NCBI RefSeq assembly: GCF_002013915.1
Contig: NZ_MBTF01000012.1
Coordinates: 248,001-312,000, forward strand
Length of the DNA: 64,000 nt
Origin: Mucilaginibacter pedocola
GTDB lineage: Bacteria > Bacteroidota > Bacteroidia > Sphingobacteriales > Sphingobacteriaceae
Direction: 5' to 3'
The notes below the pieces were generated by a model. That model saw nothing but the letters and a program-made list of their open reading frames with translations. It was not told the origin of the DNA and did not search any database. This document shows positions 60,351 through 64,000 of the stretch, piece after piece. Both the position numbers and the translations under genes were made by a program. Every line of letters starts with the position of its first letter. Position 1 is the stretch's first letter.

Positions 60351-62257
60351 AACTGTAGGTTAATGAAGTTTTCAGTGATAAGTAATTCCAACTCTTTTGC
60401 CTTTTCGTTCAAGCTGTCTAATGAATTATGCCTTTCTCGCATTTCGGCCATAAACTCTTCATCAGTCAAACCATCTTCCTCAATTACAACACCAACATAA
60501 CGCCCAGGGTTTAAGCTATAATCCTGTTCCTCAATATCCTTTAAAATCGCAGATTTACATAAGCCAATTACATCTTCGTATACACCATTCGGAAATCGCT
60601 CGTTTAACCAATTGATATGGCTTTGATAATATGTGGCTTTGTCAGCTAAGGTTTTATATGCCTTCTCATTTTCTTCTTTGTCTCTTTGGGCTTTGGTGAG
60701 TGTAGTGCCTGCTTTACCTAAATCAGCTTTCAATCGTTTAGCGTCACCTTTACCTGCAGTTATCTGTTCCTGTAAGTCATCCCACACTTGTTTAGCTTCT
60801 TCATGTAGTTCTACAGCAGTTGCTACTATTGGTGCTAATTCATCAGCTTCTTTCGTAAAGTGATCAACCTGCTTTTGGTATTTATCCAGTAACTCCGTTA
60901 GCCGCTCGGTTTCACCACGATGCAGCCTTACAATTGTAGCAATGTTTTGTACGTGTTCTTCGGTAAATTCCCTTAGTGCTCTGGTAACCTGCCTGAATAT
61001 GTTGCGCGCATCAATAAACAACACTTTTGGCTCGGTACCTTGCTTAGATTTATCGAAGAACCAAAGCGTTGCAGGTAATGTTACGGTATAAAACATATTT
61101 TTAGGCAATGTGAGCATACAGTCAATCACACCGTCTTCTATCAGCTTTCGCCGTATGTCAGCCTCACTATTACGCGCGTCGCTCGCGCTGTTAGCCATTA
61201 CCAATGCAGCCCTACCTTGTGGTTTTAATGAAGAAGCAAATAAGCTGATCCATAAGTAATTTGCATTAGGTACTGTGTCAACCTCTTTTTCCTTTTGCTT
61301 ACTGCTGCTCTTGGTTTTGTTTTGTGGAATGCCATAAGTGTTAAAACGCCGCTGATCTTTTACACGGTTCAGATTTACATCGTTCACGTTAAAAGGCGGA
61401 TTAGCCATCACAAAATCAAAGTTTTCAAAACTATCGTGCGGATCGTCGTAATAACTATTAGCAGGGCTAATTACACCACGCAAACCGTTTACCGCAAGGT
61501 TCATCCGGGCAAGCTTAACCGTTTCCGGCGTACGCTCAACACCGTAAACCACTAAATCTTTGCTATCTGTATCGTGCAGTTCTTCACGTCGCCGGTCTAC
61601 AAAATAAGAACTTTGCACAAACATGCCGCCGCTACCGCAGGCAGGGTCAAGTATTCGCCCGCGATAAGGTTCTATGATGTCCACCATCAGTTTTACAACA
61701 CTGACAGGCGTAAAGAATTCTCCGCCGCCTTGCCCTTCGGCTAATGCAAATTCAGCTAAGAAATACTCATACACCTTACCAAACACATCACCTTTTGCAT
61801 CTTCTGGTATATCCTTAAAATACTTTAGCAAAGTTTTAGGCAGGGTTTTATCCTTGTCGTTAACCAGCTTAAAGTACTCATCTTTAGGTAAACTGTCCTT
61901 TAACTCAGGTTTATATAGCTCAATTTTCTCCATTGCCGTTTTAATGGCTTTGGCTATATCTTCTTTCTCGGGTAGGTTAAGTAAATAATCGTACTCGGCC
62001 TCAGGTGGTAAATAAAAACCACACTTTTCAATAGCTATCTCAGGCTTTTCTCTTTGTCTGCGGCTATTTTGTTGCTCTATCATTTCCTGCTCAATAGCAG
62101 GTTTTACCTTGTTGTACTTAATTGAGGCAAAGCGAAGAAAAATTAAACCCAAAATGGGTGTCGCGTACTCACTTGCCTTCAATCCGCTGTCAACACGTAG
62201 TTTATCGGCTGCTTGCCAAAGGCTGTCTTCCAGTTGTTTAAGTTGCTCTGCTGTCAT
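60347..62257 (-). CDS. hsdM: type I DNA adenine methyltransferase subunit HsdM
   Basis: HsdM transfers methyl groups from S-adenosylmethionine to adenine N6. The 636-residue protein begins with the HsdM_N helical domain (about 6-150), followed by the methylase domain with motif I LDPACGSGGMF (203-213) and motif IV NPPF (286-289). The stretch 440-560 is a long charged coiled coil (HEEAKQVWDDLQEQ...KAQRDKEENEKAYK), a feature of the longer HsdM subtype, and the C-terminus LSLNPGRYVG-like DYSLNPGRYVG is intact. First gene of the operon; the 142 bp up to the mnmE remnant should hold its promoter. Confidence 0.96.
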   Translation of the reverse strand: MTAEQLKQLEDSLWQAADKLRVDSGLKASEYATPILGLIFLRFASIKYNKVKPAIEQEMIEQQNSRRQREKPEIAIEKCGFYLPPEAEYDYLLNLPEKEDIAKAIKTAMEKIELYKPELKDSLPKDEYFKLVNDKDKTLPKTLLKYFKDIPEDAKGDVFGKVYEYFLAEFALAEGQGGGEFFTPVSVVKLMVDIIEPYRGRILDPACGSGGMFVQSSYFVDRRREELHDTDSKDLVVYGVERTPETVKLARMNLAVNGLRGVISPANSYYDDPHDSFENFDFVMANPPFNVNDVNLNRVKDQRRFNTYGIPQNKTKSSSKQKEKEVDTVPNANYLWISLFASSLKPQGRAALVMANSASDARNSEADIRRKLIEDGVIDCMLTLPKNMFYTVTLPATLWFFDKSKQGTEPKVLFIDARNIFRQVTRALREFTEEHVQNIATIVRLHRGETERLTELLDKYQKQVDHFTKEADELAPIVATAVELHEEAKQVWDDLQEQITAGKGDAKRLKADLGKAGTTLTKAQRDKEENEKAYKTLADKATYYQSHINWLNERFPNGVYEDVIGLCKSAILKDIEEQDYSLNPGRYVGVVIEEDGLTDEEFMAEMRERHNSLDSLNEKAKELELLITENFINLQL

Positions 62258-62399
62258 AAATATTTAAGATACCAAGTTACTGGAAAGCTGGATATATTTC
62301 GCCTTAAAAAAACGGGTTACCTAATTATTTAAGATCAGAGGCGCTCTACAAAAGGACATAGATAACGCAATGAACTCGCTATTAAATACTTACCAACTC

Positions 62400-62480
62400 T
62401 CCAATACAAAACTTAGTAAAAATATTCTCCAACGAATCATCGATGGTCGCTGCGCCGGTGATTTCGCCAAAATTGTGCAG
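62400..62480 (-). pseudogene. mnmE: diverged duplicate of the last 27 codons of mnmE
   Basis: On the minus strand this reads LHNFGEITGAATIDDSLENIFTKFCIG, aligned without gaps to the LHYLGEITGAVTTDDLLENIFSKFCIG end of the real gene 330 bp away; 21 of 27 residues and about 63 of 81 bases agree. The frame then continues as ELVSI and a stop. Upstream the similarity ends and a stop appears (62496-62498). It looks like a foreign or displaced mnmE 3' end left by integration events. Confidence 0.85.
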
Positions 62481-62723
62481 ACCCGCCGCGCACCGCTACA
62501 CACTTCCGCCAGTCCCCCAACACAATTAATATACCGCTCTTTTATTTACTGAAAATATTAGCAAATAAAATATGTCATAAAATACTATATATCAACAACT
62601 TAAATAAAAAAGTAGTTAAATTTCAATGGTTAACACAAAAACACTCCCTTTAACCAGCAAGTAGTTAATTATCAATTATTTACTTATTTAAAAGAATAAA
62701 AATGTGTTAAGTTATGTTAACTC
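62481..62723. other. AT-rich noncoding stretch between mnmE and its duplicate
   Basis: This 243-bp stretch has a GC-rich first 40 bases, then is strongly A+T-rich with runs such as AAATAAAATATGTCATAAAA and two copies of AAGTAGTTAA (62613 and 62660). No gene, terminator or promoter can be supported. Its composition differs sharply from the flanking mnmE gene. Confidence 0.6.
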
Positions 62724-62741
62724 TTACTTCCCGATACAAAA
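62724..62741 (-). other. mnmE 3'-terminal attachment core (proximal island end)
   Basis: TTTTGTATCGGGAAGTAA, the codons for FCIGK and the stop. The corresponding 18 bp of trmE is the integration site of SGI1-type islands. It is repeated imperfectly at 55254-55271. Confidence 0.55.
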
Positions 62742-64000
62742 CTTACTAAATATATTCTCCAGCAGATCATCCGTTGTAACCGCGCCGGTAATTTCGCCTA
62801 AGTAATGCAACGCCTGTTTAATATCCATTGAAAGGAAATCCGAAGTCACGCCATCAATGCCATCCAGTACACGCACCAGTGACTCTTCGGTTTTTTGGAG
62901 GGCTTCGAGGTGGCGGATGTTGGTTACCAGGGTTTCATGGCCGCTGAGGTTTTCTTTTATGGCGGCAGCGTATATCTGCTGCTTCAACTCGTCGATGTGT
63001 TGTTTTTCTTTGGCGGAAATGCCGATGAAGTCCGAAAGTCCGGAAGTCCGGAAGTCGGAAAGAAGCTCATTGATGCCGGATTCGTCTTGCGGACTTCCAG
63101 ACTTTCCGTCTTTCCGACTCAGCAGATCAATTTTATTGGCTACTACCAGCATGGCAACGCCGGGCGTTTGCAGGCTTTGCAGATCGGCAGCGAGTTCTTC
63201 AGGGGTTATTTGGGCAGCGTCGAAGACGTAGAGCAGCAGGGCGCTTTGGCTAATCTTCTCCATGGTGCGTTGCACGCCTATCTGTTCAATGGTGTCGGTG
63301 GCCTCGCGGATGCCGGCGGTGTCTACCAGGCGGAAGTTGATGCCTTTAATGTTGAGTACCTCTTCAATGGTATCGCGCGTGGTGCCTGGGATGTGGCTTA
63401 CAATAGCCCGTTCTTCGTTCAGCAGGGCATTCAGCAGGGTAGATTTACCGGCGTTGGGGCGACCGGCGATAACGGTGTTCACACCGTTCTTGATCGCGTT
63501 ACCCAATTCGAACGATTGTATCAAACTGCCAATCACTTTGGTTATCTCTTGTATCAGTTTTTTAAGCTGATCGCGGTTGGCAAACTCTACGTCTTCTTCG
63601 GCAAAATCAAGTTCGAGTTCTATCAGCGAGGCAAATTGCACCAGTTGCTCGCGCAGGTGGCTTAGCTGGTTACTGAAACCGCCGCGCAGTTGCTGCAGGG
63701 CTATTTGCTGCGATGCTTTAGAGTTAGAGGCTATCAGGTCGGCAACAGCCTCGGCTTGCGACAGGTCGAGCTGGCCGTTCAGGAATGCGCGGAGCGTGAA
63801 CTCCCCTGCTTTGGCCGCGCGTGCACCGTTTTTAATAAAGAGCTTAATAATGGCTTCAATGATATAATTACTGCCATGGCAGGATATTTCCACCACGTTT
63901 TCGCGCGTGTATGAGCGCGGTGCCACAAATAGCGATGCCACCACTTCATCCAGTTCCATATCGCCATCCATAACGCGGCCAAAATGCAGCGTGTGCGAGG
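62724..64000 (-). CDS. mnmE: tRNA uridine-5-carboxymethylaminomethyl GTPase MnmE (partial)
   Basis: MnmE, with MnmG, modifies the wobble uridine of several tRNAs. The gene runs off the window; the frame continues past 63971 to the edge as SHTLHFGRVMDGD, so about 30-35 N-terminal residues are missing. The formyl-THF-binding N-terminal domain, helical domain and Ras-like G domain are clear: G1 GRPNAGKS, G2 IPGTTRDTIEE, G3 DTAGIREATD, G4 NKID, and the essential C-terminal FCIGK. Between G4 and GISAKE there is a polar insertion of about 25 residues read from an intergenic-type palindromic repeat (63028-63120). Its 3' end bounds the RM island. Confidence 0.97.
   Translation of the reverse strand, partial: SHTLHFGRVMDGDMELDEVVASLFVAPRSYTRENVVEISCHGSNYIIEAIIKLFIKNGARAAKAGEFTLRAFLNGQLDLSQAEAVADLIASNSKASQQIALQQLRGGFSNQLSHLREQLVQFASLIELELDFAEEDVEFANRDQLKKLIQEITKVIGSLIQSFELGNAIKNGVNTVIAGRPNAGKSTLLNALLNEERAIVSHIPGTTRDTIEEVLNIKGINFRLVDTAGIREATDTIEQIGVQRTMEKISQSALLLYVFDAAQITPEELAADLQSLQTPGVAMLVVANKIDLLSRKDGKSGSPQDESGINELLSDFRTSGLSDFIGISAKEKQHIDELKQQIYAAAIKENLSGHETLVTNIRHLEALQKTEESLVRVLDGIDGVTSDFLSMDIKQALHYLGEITGAVTTDDLLENIFSKFCIGK
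63028..63120 (+). repeat. AAGTCCGGAAGTC palindromic repeat inside mnmE
   Basis: Four imperfect units of AAGTCCG(G/A) at 63028-63060 are answered by inverted units (GGACTTCC, GACTTTCC, GTCTTTCCGACT) at 63091-63118. This repeat type normally lies between genes, but here it is in frame in mnmE and adds the polar stretch SRKDGKSGSPQDESG through SDFRTSGL to the protein. Confidence 0.75.

Larger units (their letters stand above)
55254..62741 (-). mobile_element. candidate genomic island at the mnmE 3' end carrying a type I RM operon
   Basis: About 7.5 kb bounded by direct 18-bp repeats derived from the mnmE end, with the last 27 mnmE codons repeated once more inside (62400-62480). The cargo is hsdM, hsdS, a DNA glycosylase-like gene and hsdR, all on one strand. 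SGI1-type islands are known to insert into the same 18 bp of mnmE (trmE). No integrase, excisionase or mobility gene is present, so the element is non-autonomous or a remnant. Leader DNA at 62500-62723 is clearly richer in A+T than the neighbouring chromosome. Confidence 0.6.

Noticed and set aside
55284..62257. Search for an integrase or toxin-antitoxin gene inside the candidate island
   Set aside because: All sequence is accounted for by hsdM, hsdS, the glycosylase-like gene and hsdR; no recombinase motif was seen, so no mobility gene is claimed.
62370..62552. 60-codon plus-strand frame between hsdM and mnmE
   Set aside because: It runs antisense to the mnmE-derived fragment at 62400-62480, so its apparent coding quality is explained by that remnant.

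Overview
The window reads as chromosomal DNA of a member of the Bacteroidota, most likely family Sphingobacteriaceae and close to Mucilaginibacter or Pedobacter. The reasons are the many TonB-dependent receptor and outer-membrane barrel genes, DUF3857/transglutaminase proteins, a ThuA/PQQ-dehydrogenase/cytochrome c fusion, a CvpA-CAP fusion, GH130, GH31 and GH25 enzymes, start codons without Shine-Dalgarno sequences, a few promoters resembling the Bacteroidota TAnnTTTG type, and an abundance of short palindromic intergenic repeats. Genus placement is inference. No rRNA, tRNA, CRISPR array, transposase or integrase gene was found. Layout: 0-13.6 kb holds a three-PAS sensor protein without an ATPase domain, a CPA1-type Na+/H+ antiporter, an AlkZ-like winged-helix protein, mutS, an NlpC/P60 lipoprotein, a TMEM175-type channel, a 40-residue membrane microprotein, a tandem pair of DUF3857/transglutaminase exported proteins (one has lost its catalytic residues) and a DnaQ-like exonuclease. 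13.6-22 kb holds queG, small proteins, a CvpA-CAP fusion, glgB with a Lys/Ala-rich tail, a membrane-anchored GH25 lysozyme-like enzyme and an acyl-CoA thioesterase. 22-32 kb holds a secreted GtaA/DUF4965 protein, the ThuA/sugar dehydrogenase/PKD/cytochrome c protein, a TonB-dependent receptor, an RclC-like DUF417 membrane protein and a lipoprotein. 32-39.2 kb is a complete RND efflux system (outer-membrane factor, pump, adaptor) preceded by a TetR repressor gene, with two matching palindromes that look like its operators. 39.5-50.5 kb holds GH130, an ArsR-AHSA1 pair with a twin operator, a Thr/Pro-repeat exported protein, a MacB/FtsX permease, a GH31 glycosidase, two SDR dehydrogenases and an AraC regulator. 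50.5-55.2 kb is a response regulator/histidine kinase pair divergent from an outer-membrane beta-barrel gene whose promoter carries four TTTAAC/CTTAAC boxes spaced exactly 10 bp. The most notable region is 55.25-62.74 kb: a four-gene type I restriction-modification operon (hsdM-hsdS-DNA glycosylase-like-hsdR) lying just downstream of mnmE. The last 18 bp of mnmE (FCIGK-stop, the target type used by SGI1-like islands) recur in direct orientation with 15/18 matches 12 bp beyond the end of hsdR (FYIGK-stop). A second, diverged copy of the last 27 mnmE codons sits between mnmE and hsdM in AT-rich DNA. I read this as a small integrase-less genomic island, or its remnant, inserted at the mnmE 3' end and carrying a restriction system with an added UDG-superfamily protein, possibly active against modified phage DNA. 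The island boundaries are seen in sequence; the antiphage role is inference. A second theme is intergenic palindromic repeats that run into genes: the QueG C-terminus, false N-terminal extensions of QueG and of one SDR, and an in-frame insertion in the MnmE GTPase domain.
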